Positions 21,740-30,739 of a stretch of 64,000 nucleotides of DNA are shown here, piece after piece; positions within the stretch are counted from its first letter, which is position 1, and each line of letters opens with the position of its first letter. The stretch comes from Citrobacter sp. wls619. Lineage in GTDB: Bacteria > Pseudomonadota > Gammaproteobacteria > Enterobacterales > Enterobacteriaceae. Where the stretch lies: NCBI RefSeq assembly GCF_005281345.1, contig NZ_SZXJ01000101.1:291371-355370 (forward strand), read 5' to 3'. Below the pieces are notes generated by a model that worked only from the letters and a program-made list of their open reading frames with translations, did no database searches and had not been told where the DNA came from. The translations under genes were made by a program, and so were the position numbers.

Positions 21740-22017
21740 TTGTTGCTCCACCGTCTTCTTACTTTGCCGTGAATTCCCGGACAAATGCCGGGTGCTGACC
21801 TGCGCTACAAATGCTCAAAAGCGTAGCAGCAGATCGGCGATGCATAGTGTAAAGATTCCAAATCATTCCAGTACTATATTGTTATCGCTTAATTTTCACT
21901 TTCCGCGGTATACCGGGAGGTTCGAAAATTGTGATACAGGCACGCTCTGGCAGAGGACAGATAATTTGTCTGCGCGCCTGGGATGGCGTGGAAAGGTCGG
22001 TCTATATCGGGCAGCCC
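21740..22017 (-). other. aroL-aroM spacer without yaiA
   Basis: 278 bases on the transcribed strand where E. coli has the 63-codon yaiA. I translated all three minus frames and found no YaiA-like peptide and several stops. The AT-rich part around 21850-21900 could serve as a separate aroM promoter. Confidence 0.6.
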
Positions 22018-22563
22018 TTAACAATAAGCTCCGCCCTGTAGCCGTGACCGGGCTTGCGACAGTATCGCAAGAATATCGGCCACAACCTGCGAAGGTTCAT
22101 TCGTCGCATCAACAATATAATGCGCCGCTTCACGATACAGCGCATCGCGCTGCTCAAGAACTTCCTGCACTTCTTCGGTTAATGGCTTGCCGGTTAACGT
22201 CGGGCGCAATCCTTCCTCAGGCGCCACTTCCAGGCGGTTTACCAGTACCGATACCGGTGCGTTTAAATAGATGACCATGCCGTGACTACGCATGTAGTGA
22301 CGATTATATTCAGTAAGAATAATACCGCCGCCGGTCGCCACGACGGTTGAAGGGGCCGTAACGGCCTGCAAGGCGGTCGTTTCCTGGGCGCGAAAACCTT
22401 CCCATCCTTCTCTTTCAACAATTTCAGCCACCGTCATCTGCACGTGTGATTGCAACCAGCGATCGGTATCAACGAACTGAAAGTCGATGGCTTTCGCCAG
22501 CGCCATACCGGTTGTCGTCTTACCACACCCCCGGGGGCCAACAAGATAAAGCGGTTGTGTCAT
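22018..22563 (-). CDS. aroL: Shikimate kinase II
   Basis: 181 residues (E. coli 174; the C-terminal tail is a few residues longer). P-loop [13 protein letters not shown] at residues ~9-21, shikimate contacts in DTDRWL and GFRAQE, and [10 protein letters not shown]. It phosphorylates shikimate in aromatic amino acid synthesis. A GTG codon lies immediately before the ATG at 22563; the ATG start is taken because it matches E. coli. TrpR and TyrR boxes lie upstream. Confidence 0.95.
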   Translation of the reverse strand: MTQPLYLVGPRGCGKTTTGMALAKAIDFQFVDTDRWLQSHVQMTVAEIVEREGWEGFRAQETTALQAVTAPSTVVATGGGIILTEYNRHYMRSHGMVIYLNAPVSVLVNRLEVAPEEGLRPTLTGKPLTEEVQEVLEQRDALYREAAHYIVDATNEPSQVVADILAILSQARSRLQGGAYC

Positions 22564-22624
22564 CACAGAAGTTCCCCAGAGAACCGCAGGTAAGCGGGAT
22601 CTGATGCTGTTAAAGTTATAATCA

Positions 22625-22641
22625 TACCATCAAACTAGTAC
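22625..22641 (-). promoter_or_regulatory. TrpR operator-like box upstream of aroL
   Basis: On the minus strand GTACTAGTTTGATGGTA fits the TrpR operator core (ACTAGT with a degenerate second half), at the same place as the known aroL operator of E. coli. Confidence 0.75.
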
Positions 22642-22651
22642 ATCGCCAAAG

Positions 22652-22669
22652 CGTAAAGAATTAATTCCA
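22652..22669 (-). promoter_or_regulatory. TyrR box (weak) upstream of aroL
   Basis: Minus-strand TGGAAT-TAATTC-TTTACG resembles the TyrR consensus TGTAAA-N6-TTTACA with a good right half and a poor left half, next to the TrpR box. Confidence 0.6.
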
Positions 22670-22725
22670 ACAGAGCGATAAAACCGATTAAACCCTACTA
22701 TAACAAGAATTCACAACGAAGAAAG

Positions 22726-22743
22726 TGTAAAAAATAAATTACA
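22726..22743. promoter_or_regulatory. TyrR box (strong) upstream of aroL
   Basis: TGTAAA-AAATAA-ATTACA is one mismatch from the TyrR consensus. It lies about 160 bases before aroL, just beyond the yaiI stop codon, consistent with the multi-box control of aroL in E. coli. Confidence 0.75.
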
Positions 22744-22747
22744 GTTA

Positions 22748-23203
22748 TTATTTTCTACGTTGAACTTCCAGCCACCACTTGTCCAGTTCAGCCGCAAAAT
22801 GTTGCCTGTCACGCGGTGAAAGGCTGTCAGGCCCCCCGGTCTGGATCCCGCTGGCACGCAGCGTATCCATAAAATCACGCATCGTCAGACGTTCACGGAT
22901 CGTCGCCTCGGTATAGCGTTCACCGCGTGGGTTGAGTGCCGCAGCGCCTTTTTCAATGACTTCAGAGGCCAGCGGGATATCCGCCGTGACAACCAGGTCT
23001 CCCGCGCTGCACTGGCGCACAATTTCGTTATCGGCGACATCAAACCCGGCAGGAACACGTAAGGTGCGGATAAAACGCGAAGGCGGAACGCGCAAACTCT
23101 GATTGGCGACCAAAATGAGCGGCATCTGCATCCGCTCGGAAGCCCGATATAAAATGTCTTTAATCACATTCGGACACGCATCCGCATCCACCCAAATCGT
23201 CAT
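22748..23203 (-). CDS. yaiI: DUF188 family protein YaiI
   Basis: 151 residues, YaiI/YqxD family, starting [21 protein letters not shown]. The N-terminal IWVDADACP and the [12 protein letters not shown] motif recall PIN-like nucleases, but no function is known. The start at 23203 is preferred over the 29-codon extension because of its GGAGG site and match to E. coli. Divergent from proC. Confidence 0.93.
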   Translation of the reverse strand: MTIWVDADACPNVIKDILYRASERMQMPLILVANQSLRVPPSRFIRTLRVPAGFDVADNEIVRQCSAGDLVVTADIPLASEVIEKGAAALNPRGERYTEATIRERLTMRDFMDTLRASGIQTGGPDSLSPRDRQHFAAELDKWWLEVQRRK

Positions 23204-23318
23204 AATACCTCCAGACACATGTGCAATTGCACATTGTCTCGTGCTTTTACTTTCAGGCAAAGCGCTGTTTCTCCTTCTGAACACCTTCATTCCGCGCTAA
23301 GCTTAGCTTTCCCAGATT

Positions 23319-23357
23319 TACCCTAAATAATTCAAGTGAATTGAAGAATAACGGGTA
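23319..23357. repeat. Possible remnant of ERIC ends before proC
   Basis: TACCCTAAATAATTCAA (23319-23335) and TTGAAGAATAACGGGTA (23341-23357) are imperfect inverted copies (12 of 17) that look like ERIC termini brought together with the centre lost. It lies in the proC promoter region. Confidence 0.4.
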
Positions 23358-23392
23358 TAAAACAATGAATATCACGCATAGGGAGTGACAAG

Positions 23393-24202
23393 ATGGACAA
23401 GAAAATTGGTTTTATCGGCTGCGGTAATATGGGTAAAGCGATTCTTGGCGGCCTGATCGCCAGCGGCCAGGTACTCCCCGGACAAATCTGGGTTTATACC
23501 CCCTCTCCCGATAAAGTCGCAGCGCTGCACGATCAGTACGGCATAAATGCGGCGCAGTCTGCGCAAGAAGTCGCGCAAATCGCAGATATTGTCTTTGGCG
23601 CCGTGAAGCCAGGCATCATGATTAAAGTGCTGAGTGAAATCACCTCCAGCCTGAACAAAGATTCTCTGGTGGTATCCATCGCGGCGGGCGTCACCCTCGA
23701 TCAGCTCGCCCGCGCACTGGGTCATGACCGTAAAATTATCCGCGCAATGCCTAACACGCCGTCACTGGTCAATGCAGGAATGACGTCCGTCACCCCAAAT
23801 GCGCTGGTAACACCGGAAGATACTGCTGATGTGTTGAATATTTTCCGCTGCTTTGGCGAAGCCGAAGTCATCGCAGAATCGATGATTCACCCGGTCGTTG
23901 GCGTCAGCGGTTCAGCCCCGGCATATGTGTTTATGTTTATCGAAGCCATGGCGGATGCCGCCGTTCAGGGCGGCATGCCACGCGCACAAGCCTATAAATT
24001 CGCGGCACAGGCGGTCATGGGATCGGCGAAGATGGTACTGGAAACGGGTAAACATCCCGGAGAACTGAAAGATATGGTGTGCTCGCCTGGCGGAACCACC
24101 ATTGAGGCAGTGCGCGTCCTCGAAGAACGCGGCTTCCGTTCGTCAGTCATCGAAGCGATGGTTAAGTGCATGGAACAATCAGAGAAACTCAGCAAATCCT
24201 GA
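23393..24202 (+). CDS. proC: Pyrroline-5-carboxylate reductase
   Basis: 269 residues. N-terminal NADP-binding IGFIGCGNMGKAI; C-terminal helical dimer domain with VGVSGSAPAYVFMFIEA and DMVCSPGGTTIEAV. It catalyses the last step of proline synthesis in the cytoplasm. A GGGAG site lies 8 bases before the start. Same gene order as E. coli (yaiI, proC, dgcC). Confidence 0.97.
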   Translation: MDKKIGFIGCGNMGKAILGGLIASGQVLPGQIWVYTPSPDKVAALHDQYGINAAQSAQEVAQIADIVFGAVKPGIMIKVLSEITSSLNKDSLVVSIAAGVTLDQLARALGHDRKIIRAMPNTPSLVNAGMTSVTPNALVTPEDTADVLNIFRCFGEAEVIAESMIHPVVGVSGSAPAYVFMFIEAMADAAVQGGMPRAQAYKFAAQAVMGSAKMVLETGKHPGELKDMVCSPGGTTIEAVRVLEERGFRSSVIEAMVKCMEQSEKLSKS

Positions 24203-24216
24203 GTGCCAGTCGGACG

Positions 24217-25317
24217 TCAGGCCGCCGCTTCAGTACGGTTACGTCCGGCATTCTTTGCTTTGTAAAGCGCCATATCCGCTGACTTCAACCATTCCCGATA
24301 GTGCTCTGTTTCAGAAGTCAGCGGAGCAACACCGACGCTAATCCGCAGGGCTACTTGCGGAGCACAGGACAAGCGTAACTGGCTAAGTCTTTCATGGACG
24401 CGCGACATCGCCGCGATTGCGCTGGCAGCAGGTGTACCACACATAATTACCGCAAACTCATCACCACCAAAACGCCCAATCACATCACTGCCGCGCAGCG
24501 TCATTTGCAACTGACGCGTAAGCGCAACAATCGCCTGATCCCCAACGTCATGCCCCCAGGTATCATTGATGCTCTTAAAATGGTCGATATCGATAATAAG
24601 CAGCGTGGCATCACGTTGCTGACGACGGCAATTATCAAACTCATTGCGCAGCAGTAGCTCCCAATGGCGCCGGTTATAAACTCCGGTCATTCCATCTCGC
24701 GTACTCATTACCTGCAGGCGGCGTTTATGCTCCGCCAATTTAATCACCGTCTGGTAGCTAACCCAGGCAAACAGCAGCGGATAAATCACCAGTACCGGCA
24801 GCGACAACAGCACGCTCAGTTGCGTACTGCTAAACACGACCGGAATATCCGTTAACTGTAGCGTCACCAGACATGAAACCACCATCAACACGACGCCAGC
24901 GATGAATAATCGCACCCCACCTGCGCCCATCAGGTTGATGCAGATAATCATCAACAGCGCCGTGGATGGCAGCAGGTTTGCCCCCATGATCCCCACCCAC
25001 ATGCCAGCGAGGATCGCATCGGCTTTAATATTCGTAAATTCACTGTACAGCGGATCTTCCGCTTTGCTCGCCAACTGCCACGCCAGATGCGGCCAGACAA
25101 ACGCCCATCCCACCAGTAATAGCCACCAACCTCCGGTTATGGGTTGCGAGACTAATACCGACGCGATGGGGAAAAACATTCCCCCCAGCCCGACTGCGCG
25201 AGGCAGTCTTATCCGTCGGGCAAATCGCAGACCGGAACGTTGGTGGTCGTTTTGATGAAGCGATATAAATGCTTCATTCGGTACGGCCTTCTTTTGATAA
25301 AAGTTTTCATCATTCAT
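24217..25317 (-). CDS. dgcC: Diguanylate cyclase DgcC (AdrA)
   Basis: 366 residues. N-terminal MASE2 membrane domain with about six hydrophobic segments (residues ~40-195), then a GGDEF domain with DGMTGVYNRRHWE, DIDHFKSINDTWGHDVGD and active-site RFGGDEFAV. It makes cyclic di-GMP, which activates BcsA cellulose synthase; in E. coli and Salmonella CsgD controls it. The codon aligned with the recalled E. coli start (MFPKIMNDEN) reads ATA here, so ATG 25317 (MNDEN) is taken. No clear ribosome site precedes it. Confidence 0.94.
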   Translation of the reverse strand: MNDENFYQKKAVPNEAFISLHQNDHQRSGLRFARRIRLPRAVGLGGMFFPIASVLVSQPITGGWWLLLVGWAFVWPHLAWQLASKAEDPLYSEFTNIKADAILAGMWVGIMGANLLPSTALLMIICINLMGAGGVRLFIAGVVLMVVSCLVTLQLTDIPVVFSSTQLSVLLSLPVLVIYPLLFAWVSYQTVIKLAEHKRRLQVMSTRDGMTGVYNRRHWELLLRNEFDNCRRQQRDATLLIIDIDHFKSINDTWGHDVGDQAIVALTRQLQMTLRGSDVIGRFGGDEFAVIMCGTPAASAIAAMSRVHERLSQLRLSCAPQVALRISVGVAPLTSETEHYREWLKSADMALYKAKNAGRNRTEAAA

Positions 25318-25389
25318 CGTATTTGGGAATATTCTGAAACAAATTTCCCAAATTATAGAAAGGGGTCTGGCGGCGGAAGTATGATATTT

Positions 25390-25417
25390 CGGGTGAGCGA
25401 TTTTATCCGCTCACCCG
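25390..25417 (-). terminator. Hairpin terminator downstream of psiF
   Basis: CGGGTGAGCG (25390-25399) / CGCTCACCCG (25408-25417), a perfect 10-bp stem with an 8-base loop just after the psiF stop. The following T-run is poor. Confidence 0.75.
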
Positions 25418-25423
25418 TATGTA

Positions 25424-25744
25424 TTACGCAGCTTTTTTCAGGCAAGCGCTCATAAATTTTTTACGATCGTCGCCTTTCAGCGACTGCTCTGTTGCCTGAA
25501 CGTTGCATTCACGCATTTTCTGCTGCTGCGGCGTCAGACTCTTTTCATCAGGCGCAGACTTACTGTTTTTCAGGCAATCACTCATATATGTCTTCCGGGC
25601 ATCCCCTTTTAAGGTCTGCGCCGTCGCCTGCTGGTTGCAGGTGGTCATACGTTGTTGTTGCGGGGTTAACGTCTTCTCGGCAGCGCCGACGGTAGTTAAG
25701 AAAACCAGGCCAAATAATAGGGTAACGAGCAATGTTATTTTCAT
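25424..25744 (-). CDS. psiF: Phosphate starvation-inducible protein PsiF
   Basis: 106 residues with an N-terminal signal peptide (MKITLLVTLLFGLVFLTTVGA) and two copies of a ~38-residue unit: LTPQQQRMTTCNQQATAQTLKGDARKTYMSDCL and LTPQQQKMRECNVQATEQSLKGDDRKKFMSACL. Each copy holds two cysteines, probably disulphide-paired in the periplasm. Function unknown; induced with phoA under PhoB. It follows phoA by about 150 bases, with a short ERIC-type hairpin between. Confidence 0.93.
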   Translation of the reverse strand: MKITLLVTLLFGLVFLTTVGAAEKTLTPQQQRMTTCNQQATAQTLKGDARKTYMSDCLKNSKSAPDEKSLTPQQQKMRECNVQATEQSLKGDDRKKFMSACLKKAA

Positions 25745-25771
25745 AGCACCATCCTGTTGTGAGTATTCACT

Positions 25772-25827
25772 CTACACGTCACCTTTCAAGCGACCTCAAC
25801 GTTGGCTGCTTGAAGGATGACGTGTAG
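25772..25827. repeat. Short ERIC derivative between phoA and psiF
   Basis: CTACACGTCACCTTTCAAGC (25772-25791) and GCTTGAAGGATGACGTGTAG (25808-25827) match at 18 of 20 positions when inverted. They equal the terminal arms of the full ERIC at 41740-41862 but the ~70-base centre is missing. It lies within the phoA-psiF transcript. Confidence 0.78.
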
Positions 25828-25891
25828 TAAGTCTGGTTGCTGACGCAGAAATAGCCACCTTATTATTCAAATTAAGTGACCAAATAGCAGG

Positions 25892-27307
25892 TTACTTCAG
25901 CCCTAACGCCGCTTTCATGGTGTAAAACAGGTCGGTCTGGTCGGTCAGGCCAACCACATTCGCCGCATGCGGGCCATAGGCGGCAATACGCAGTTGGCTG
26001 CCGGTATGCTCCTGTGATTCCTCTTCCGAGTTACCATAGCTGATAACCATCACCGCGCCATCTTTGGTATTCAGCGCCTGAGTCAGGCCTGGGGCTTTGG
26101 TGTCTGGCGCCACAATCTGGCTGGCATGCGCGTGGTCAGCGGTCACGACGACCAGCGTGTTGCCGTCTTTCTTCGCGAAGGCCAGCGCACGCTGTACGGC
26201 TTCATCCAGATCGACCGTTTCACCAATCTGACCGCACGGGTTTGCGGCGTGATCCTGCTTATCGATGGACGCGCCTTCTACCTGCAGGAAAAAGCCTTTT
26301 TCATTCTTGCTCAATAGCTCAATCGCTTTATCCGTCATCTGGGCAAGCGTTGGCACCGTGTCGTTACGTTTTGGATTTGGCGTACAGGTCACGACTGGCT
26401 TATCAAGGTTACCGTGGTAAGACGCTTTTGGCCCTTCCCAGCGTACCGGCATGTTGCCGTCAGAGAACAAGCCTAACAGCGGTTTATCCTGGTTCGCTTC
26501 GGTAATGGCTGCCAGCGTCGCGGTATCACTGACCATCTGATAACCACGGACCTGAGCCTGTTCACGCAGCGTTTTACCCTGCCACTCGCCCGCTGCAGCG
26601 GTCTCAGCAAAGGTTTTTGCCCCGCCGCCCAGCGTAACGTCAGCGCGGGCATTCAATAATTGCTCGGTGATTGAGCCTTTACCGCCTTTTTCCAGCGCAT
26701 TTGTCGGGCATTTCTCAGCGGTGACACTCGGACCGTAACATTTACGCGACGTCACATGCGCAACCAGTGCGGCGGGGGTGGCATCCTGCAATTCAGCAGT
26801 GGATACGTTGCCTGTCGCCAGACCGACAGCTTTGGCCATTTCCAGAATAGTGGCGTGATCGTTTTCGTGAATATCAACGGCCAGCGCACCGTTATATGTT
26901 TTAACCCCGGTCGTCCATGCCGTCGCAGAGGCTGCGGAATCGGTCACATAGTCAGGTTTACCCGTTTTTTTATCCAATGCGTAGTGCGTGTATTGCCCGG
27001 TCAGGGGTAACGCGTCAATACCTTTAAAAAAACCACCCGCGCCTTCGGCATAATTTCGCGCAGCGGTAATTTCCGAGTCCCCCATACCATCGCCGATCAA
27101 TAAAATAATATTTTTGGCTGGGTTATCGCTCAAAGAATCTCGTAGTGCTGCCGTTTGATCCGTCGTTAATCGACGTGCGCCACCCGGTTTAGTGATATCT
27201 CCCTGTGCGGCACGATTATCCATAGCCGCTACGGTAGATGTTTCTGCATGAATAACCGGGGTAAACAGCAAGGGTAACAGGGCAATAGCGAGTGCGCTTT
27301 GTTTCAC
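25892..27307 (-). CDS. phoA: Alkaline phosphatase PhoA
   Basis: 471 residues. Signal peptide of about 21 residues ([21 protein letters not shown]), then the metal/active-site blocks [23 protein letters not shown] (nucleophile Ser), [31 protein letters not shown] and [11 protein letters not shown]. Periplasmic dimeric zinc/magnesium phosphomonoesterase. The start codon is GTG at 27307, as in E. coli, with a GGAG site upstream. A Pho box lies 60-80 bases upstream, and psiF follows in the same direction. Confidence 0.97.
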   Translation of the reverse strand: MKQSALAIALLPLLFTPVIHAETSTVAAMDNRAAQGDITKPGGARRLTTDQTAALRDSLSDNPAKNIILLIGDGMGDSEITAARNYAEGAGGFFKGIDALPLTGQYTHYALDKKTGKPDYVTDSAASATAWTTGVKTYNGALAVDIHENDHATILEMAKAVGLATGNVSTAELQDATPAALVAHVTSRKCYGPSVTAEKCPTNALEKGGKGSITEQLLNARADVTLGGGAKTFAETAAAGEWQGKTLREQAQVRGYQMVSDTATLAAITEANQDKPLLGLFSDGNMPVRWEGPKASYHGNLDKPVVTCTPNPKRNDTVPTLAQMTDKAIELLSKNEKGFFLQVEGASIDKQDHAANPCGQIGETVDLDEAVQRALAFAKKDGNTLVVVTADHAHASQIVAPDTKAPGLTQALNTKDGAVMVISYGNSEEESQEHTGSQLRIAAYGPHAANVVGLTDQTDLFYTMKAALGLK

Positions 27308-27349
27308 TTTATTTTCTCCATGTACAAATACGGTAAAATTAAAACAAAG

Positions 27350-27385
27350 CGACTATAAGTATTTGATGTGACACTTTTATGATAA
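27350..27385 (-). promoter_or_regulatory. phoA promoter with Pho box
   Basis: Minus-strand TTATCATAAAAGTGTCAC (27385 to 27368) followed by ATCAAATACTTATAGTC with -10 TATAGT (27357-27352). The spacing and sequence match the PhoB-dependent phoA promoter of E. coli, which has no good -35. Confidence 0.87.
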
Positions 27386-27411
27386 TTCGTGGATAAGTAT
27401 CTGCAGATATC

Positions 27412-27654
27412 TCAACACGTTTTAGGTACGTTTTCGCCAGCACTGTGCATCGTCGTCAGAAATGCGGGCATTTGACTTACCCCTGCCAGCGCGTCTTCTA
27501 TTTGACGAATCAGGGTTTGCTGCTCATTTGTTGCCATGTTGCGCAGCATTTCCATGATGACCCGCTCTAACGTTGCGACTTGCACGGCCAGGTCTTGCGA
27601 CTCTTCTTCTTTTTGGGCGAGCTTAAGTAACAACTCAGTGATGAGATTTTTCAT
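27412..27654 (-). CDS. iraP: Anti-adaptor IraP
   Basis: 80 residues (E. coli 86). The N-terminal coiled coil [20 protein letters not shown] and the [14 protein letters not shown] segment match IraP (YaiB); the last 20 residues differ from E. coli. IraP blocks RssB, so RpoS escapes ClpXP during phosphate starvation; in E. coli it is induced by ppGpp. It sits upstream of phoA on the same strand, separated by the phoA promoter. Confidence 0.88.
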   Translation of the reverse strand: MKNLITELLLKLAQKEEESQDLAVQVATLERVIMEMLRNMATNEQQTLIRQIEDALAGVSQMPAFLTTMHSAGENVPKTC

Positions 27655-27862
27655 TTTCGTATTCCCTTAACCAAATAAAGGCCACGTTATCACTAAGACT
27701 CACGACTTCCTAGAGGATGAAAGTTGTATTTATTGCAGAAATAAAGCGTTTTGCGAAAACAATCACAACACAAAATAAGGGGGAATGACGCTTTCTGCAG
27801 AATAATTCAATATAAAAGGGTAAGGAGATTAATAGTCACCCGGATATATAATCTTCAATTAT

Positions 27863-27897
27863 GGATTAACAACGCGGGCAACCCGCGTTGTTAATCC
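27863..27897. terminator. Perfect 16-bp hairpin downstream of the MdtG-like gene
   Basis: GGATTAACAACGCGGG (27863-27878) and CCCGCGTTGTTAATCC (27882-27897) pair perfectly around a CAA loop, 5 bases past the transporter stop. No T-run follows, so it is a termination or mRNA-stability hairpin by position only. Confidence 0.7.
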
Positions 27898-27902
27898 GCC
27901 AT

Positions 27903-29099
27903 TCAGCGAGCGAGACGCCGGCGTCGCAACGCGATAGCCAGTTGCCAGATATTAATAAGCACAATGCTCGCGGTAGCGATAAAGACCCAGCGGAAACCCG
28001 CCATGGCCGACACGGTTGCCCCCATCAAGGGTCCGGCAACGTTCCCAAGGTACATAAACGACTGGTTATACCCAAAGATGCGCCCGGTAATCTGCTCGCT
28101 GGAGTATTTCACTAATAGCGTTTGCACCGCAGGCAACATCGCGCCATCGGCAAAGCCGAGCAGAAAACGCAAAATCCCCAGTTGCAACGGCGTGGTAACC
28201 CACGACATAGCGAAAAACAGCACCACCGCGAAGATTAAGGTCGCCATTAAAATCCGTTCAGTACCAATTCTGTCACCCAACTTTCCAAGACGTGGCGCTG
28301 AAATCAAAGCGGATATGCCGGGAACCGAGGCAATCAGCCCGCTGAGAAAAGCAATATTTGAGCTATCTGGCACCATCGATTTGATAAACAGCGCCAGAAT
28401 GGGGCCAATTGAGCCGTTACACAGTTGAATCACCATGGTGGTAAAAAACAGGCTAATAACCAGCACGGGATAAGGTAACGAAGCAAAAACAGCTTTTCCG
28501 CTTAAACGCTCGCTTTTTTTAATCGTCGGTCGGACACCCTCTTTAATTAAGAACAGCGTGACCAAAAAACTCACCACCAACAGCGCGGCGGTAATACAAA
28601 ATACCGCACGTAAGCCAACATGGTCGGCAATAAAACCCCCCATCAGCGGCCCGCCAATCACCCCACTAATTTGCGCCGTTGAGAGCGTACTCAACGCCCA
28701 ACCACTGCGTTCACGCGGGACTTGCGACGCCACCAACGCCATCGCATTAGGAATATATCCCGACGTTAACCCCATCACTCCTCGCAGCAGAAAAAGCTGC
28801 CAGACGTTAGTGGCAAATGCCTGCAGCAAAATGGCAATGGCCATGCCCAGAGAGGCCCGTAACAGCATCAGCTTACGCCCTTTACGGTCAGCTAAACTGC
28901 CCCACATCGGTGAAACAATGGCAGAAATAAGAAACGTGACGCTAAACGTTAGCCCGGACCACATTGAGAGCGCTTCGTGCGAGGTGACTCCCAGTTGGGA
29001 GATATAGAGCGGTAGAAAAGGCAGGATTTGGCTGATCGCCAGTCCGGTGAAAAAGCAACCGAACCACACGGAAATAAGGTTAACTCTCCAGGATTCCAT
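27903..29099 (-). CDS. MFS multidrug-type transporter, MdtG-like
   Basis: 398 residues, 12 predicted helices, DHA1-type MFS. Many blocks match E. coli Mdt[47 protein letters not shown] and [27 protein letters not shown]. It is a paralogue or relocated homologue, not MdtG itself, because it lacks MdtG's N-terminal residues and the locus differs. MdtG confers fosfomycin and deoxycholate tolerance when overexpressed; the substrate here is unknown. E. coli K-12 has nothing between iraP and ddlA that matches. Divergent from ddlA, sharing a region with a perfect CRP site. Confidence 0.85.
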   Translation of the reverse strand: MESWRVNLISVWFGCFFTGLAISQILPFLPLYISQLGVTSHEALSMWSGLTFSVTFLISAIVSPMWGSLADRKGRKLMLLRASLGMAIAILLQAFATNVWQLFLLRGVMGLTSGYIPNAMALVASQVPRERSGWALSTLSTAQISGVIGGPLMGGFIADHVGLRAVFCITAALLVVSFLVTLFLIKEGVRPTIKKSERLSGKAVFASLPYPVLVISLFFTTMVIQLCNGSIGPILALFIKSMVPDSSNIAFLSGLIASVPGISALISAPRLGKLGDRIGTERILMATLIFAVVLFFAMSWVTTPLQLGILRFLLGFADGAMLPAVQTLLVKYSSEQITGRIFGYNQSFMYLGNVAGPLMGATVSAMAGFRWVFIATASIVLINIWQLAIALRRRRLAR

Positions 29100-29220
29100 A
29101 AGGACTCATAACGGTAAGTAGCTGAAAACTGCGAGCAGCTTAACAAATTGCGCCTGCAAACGAGGGTCCAGAGGTGCGATGTTTCACAGTTTAGTATTTT
29201 ATCTCCCCGCTCATCATATT

Positions 29221-29236
29221 TGTGATATTCATCACA
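29221..29236. promoter_or_regulatory. CRP-binding site
   Basis: TGTGA-TATTCA-TCACA is a perfect match to both CRP half-sites with the right 6-base spacer. It lies 122 bases upstream of the MdtG-like gene and 165 upstream of ddlA; which promoter it serves is not decided by sequence. Confidence 0.75.
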
Positions 29237-29238
29237 TC

Positions 29239-29289
29239 AAACCCACATTACACACAGGGGATTATGCTTCGAACATGCCCTGTGGGTTT
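29239..29289 (+). promoter_or_regulatory. Leader with two competing hairpins before ddlA
   Basis: AAACCCACA (29239-29247) pairs with TGTGGGTTT (29281-29289), while CACAGGG (29253-29259) pairs with CCCTGTG (29278-29284). The two right arms share TGTG, so the stems exclude each other in part. It may be an attenuator, a small RNA end or simply a hairpin. Confidence 0.45.
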
Positions 29290-29400
29290 GTGCGTATTCA
29301 TTCCTGAGGAATCCACCAAAACAATCTGCCAGAAGCCGAGGAATCCTGCGTTTTGTCGTGGTAATGTATGTGCTTTGCATTCAAGGAATGGGTTTTTAAG

Positions 29401-30495
29401 ATGGCAAAGTTGCGAGTAGGAATCGTATTTGGTGGTAAATCAGCGGAACATGAAGTGTCATTGCAATCGGCAAAAAATATTGTCGATGCCATCGACAAGA
29501 CTCGCTTTGACGTTGTGCTGTTAGGTATTGATAAACAAGGGCAGTGGCACGTGAGCGATGCCAGCAACTATCTGCTCAACGCTGACGATCCGGCACACAT
29601 TGCGTTGCGTCCTTCCGCGACCAGCCTGGCGCAGGTACCGGGTAAACAAGAACAGCAACTGATCGATGCGCAAAACGGTCAGCCACTGCCTACGGTCGAT
29701 GTTATTTTCCCTATCGTGCACGGCACGCTGGGTGAAGATGGTTCACTGCAAGGCATGCTGCGCGTGGCGAATTTACCGTTCGTCGGGTCCGATGTGCTGG
29801 GCTCTGCGGCCTGCATGGATAAAGACGTCACCAAACGTCTGCTGCGCGATGCCGGATTAAACATCGCGCCATTTATTACGCTCACCCGCGCCAATCGCAA
29901 TGCCATCAGCTTTGCTGAGGTCGAATCGCGTCTGGGCCTGCCGCTGTTTGTGAAGCCAGCCAATCAGGGATCATCCGTTGGCGTCAGCAAAGTCACCAGC
30001 GAAGCGCAATACGACCAGGCTGTAGCACTGGCGTTTGAGTTCGATCATAAAGTGGTGGTGGAACAGGGAATCAAAGGCCGCGAGATCGAATGTGCGGTAT
30101 TGGGGAACGATCACCCGCAGGCCAGCACCTGCGGCGAGATCGTCCTGAACAGCGATTTCTACGCCTACGACACCAAATATATTGACGATAACGGGGCCAA
30201 AGTCGTGGTTCCGGCGGCGATTGCGCCAGAAATTAACGACAAGATCCGTGAGATCGCTATTCAGGCCTACCAGACGCTGGGTTGCGCCGGGATGGCACGG
30301 GTGGATGTGTTCCTGACCGCAGAGAATGATGTGGTGATCAACGAGATCAACACGCTGCCGGGCTTTACCAACATCAGTATGTATCCCAAACTGTGGCAGG
30401 CCAGCGGCTTAGGCTATACCGATCTGATCACACGTCTGATCGAGCTGGCGCTGGAGCGCCACGCAGCCGATAGCGCGCTGAAAACCAGCATGTAA
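29401..30495 (+). CDS. ddlA: D-alanine--D-alanine ligase A
   Basis: 364 residues, same as E. coli. Motifs: [20 protein letters not shown], the ATP-grasp core [34 protein letters not shown] and the conserved Lys/Glu ligands in [15 protein letters not shown]. It joins two D-alanines for peptidoglycan. The start at 29401 (MAKLRVG) is used; 11 further codons upstream are open but do not fit E. coli. A possible structured leader precedes it. Confidence 0.96.
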   Translation: MAKLRVGIVFGGKSAEHEVSLQSAKNIVDAIDKTRFDVVLLGIDKQGQWHVSDASNYLLNADDPAHIALRPSATSLAQVPGKQEQQLIDAQNGQPLPTVDVIFPIVHGTLGEDGSLQGMLRVANLPFVGSDVLGSAACMDKDVTKRLLRDAGLNIAPFITLTRANRNAISFAEVESRLGLPLFVKPANQGSSVGVSKVTSEAQYDQAVALAFEFDHKVVVEQGIKGREIECAVLGNDHPQASTCGEIVLNSDFYAYDTKYIDDNGAKVVVPAAIAPEINDKIREIAIQAYQTLGCAGMARVDVFLTAENDVVINEINTLPGFTNISMYPKLWQASGLGYTDLITRLIELALERHAADSALKTSM

Positions 30496-30517
30496 AAGCA
30501 GACAGGATGCCCGATAA

Positions 30518-30739
30518 CTATTGGGCATCCTTGACGTCTTCATCCTCATCGACACGGCGGCGAATAATAAGTCCCGCGAGCCAAAAGCTAATCACCCACG
30601 TAACCAGCCCCACCGCATAGGTTTGCCATCCTTTCGCTTCAAACCCCAATAACCCCACCACGCCATTCAGAATAAAGATCAGCCCAATGGCAAACGCGTA
30701 ATAGTGCCAGTCGCGGCGAATTTTTACAGGCAGATTCAT
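30518..30739 (-). CDS. yaiZ: Small membrane protein YaiZ
   Basis: 73 residues with two hydrophobic segments (AIGLIFILNGVVGLLGF and YAVGLVTWVISFWLAGLII) and charged ends (RRRVDEDEDVKDAQ). Nearly identical to E. coli YaiZ (70 residues). Function unknown. The start at 30739 (MNLPVKIRR) matches E. coli; an upstream extension of 15 codons is rejected. Convergent with ddlA. Confidence 0.9.
   Translation of the reverse strand: MNLPVKIRRDWHYYAFAIGLIFILNGVVGLLGFEAKGWQTYAVGLVTWVISFWLAGLIIRRRVDEDEDVKDAQ

Noticed and set aside
21648-22274. 208-codon plus-strand frame across the aroM-aroL gap
   Set aside because: It overlaps the conserved ends of both genes in antisense and shows no similarity to YaiA or other known proteins.
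25240-25455. 71-codon plus-strand frame between dgcC and psiF
   Set aside because: It overlaps the dgcC start and the psiF terminator in antisense, with no ribosome site or recognisable sequence.
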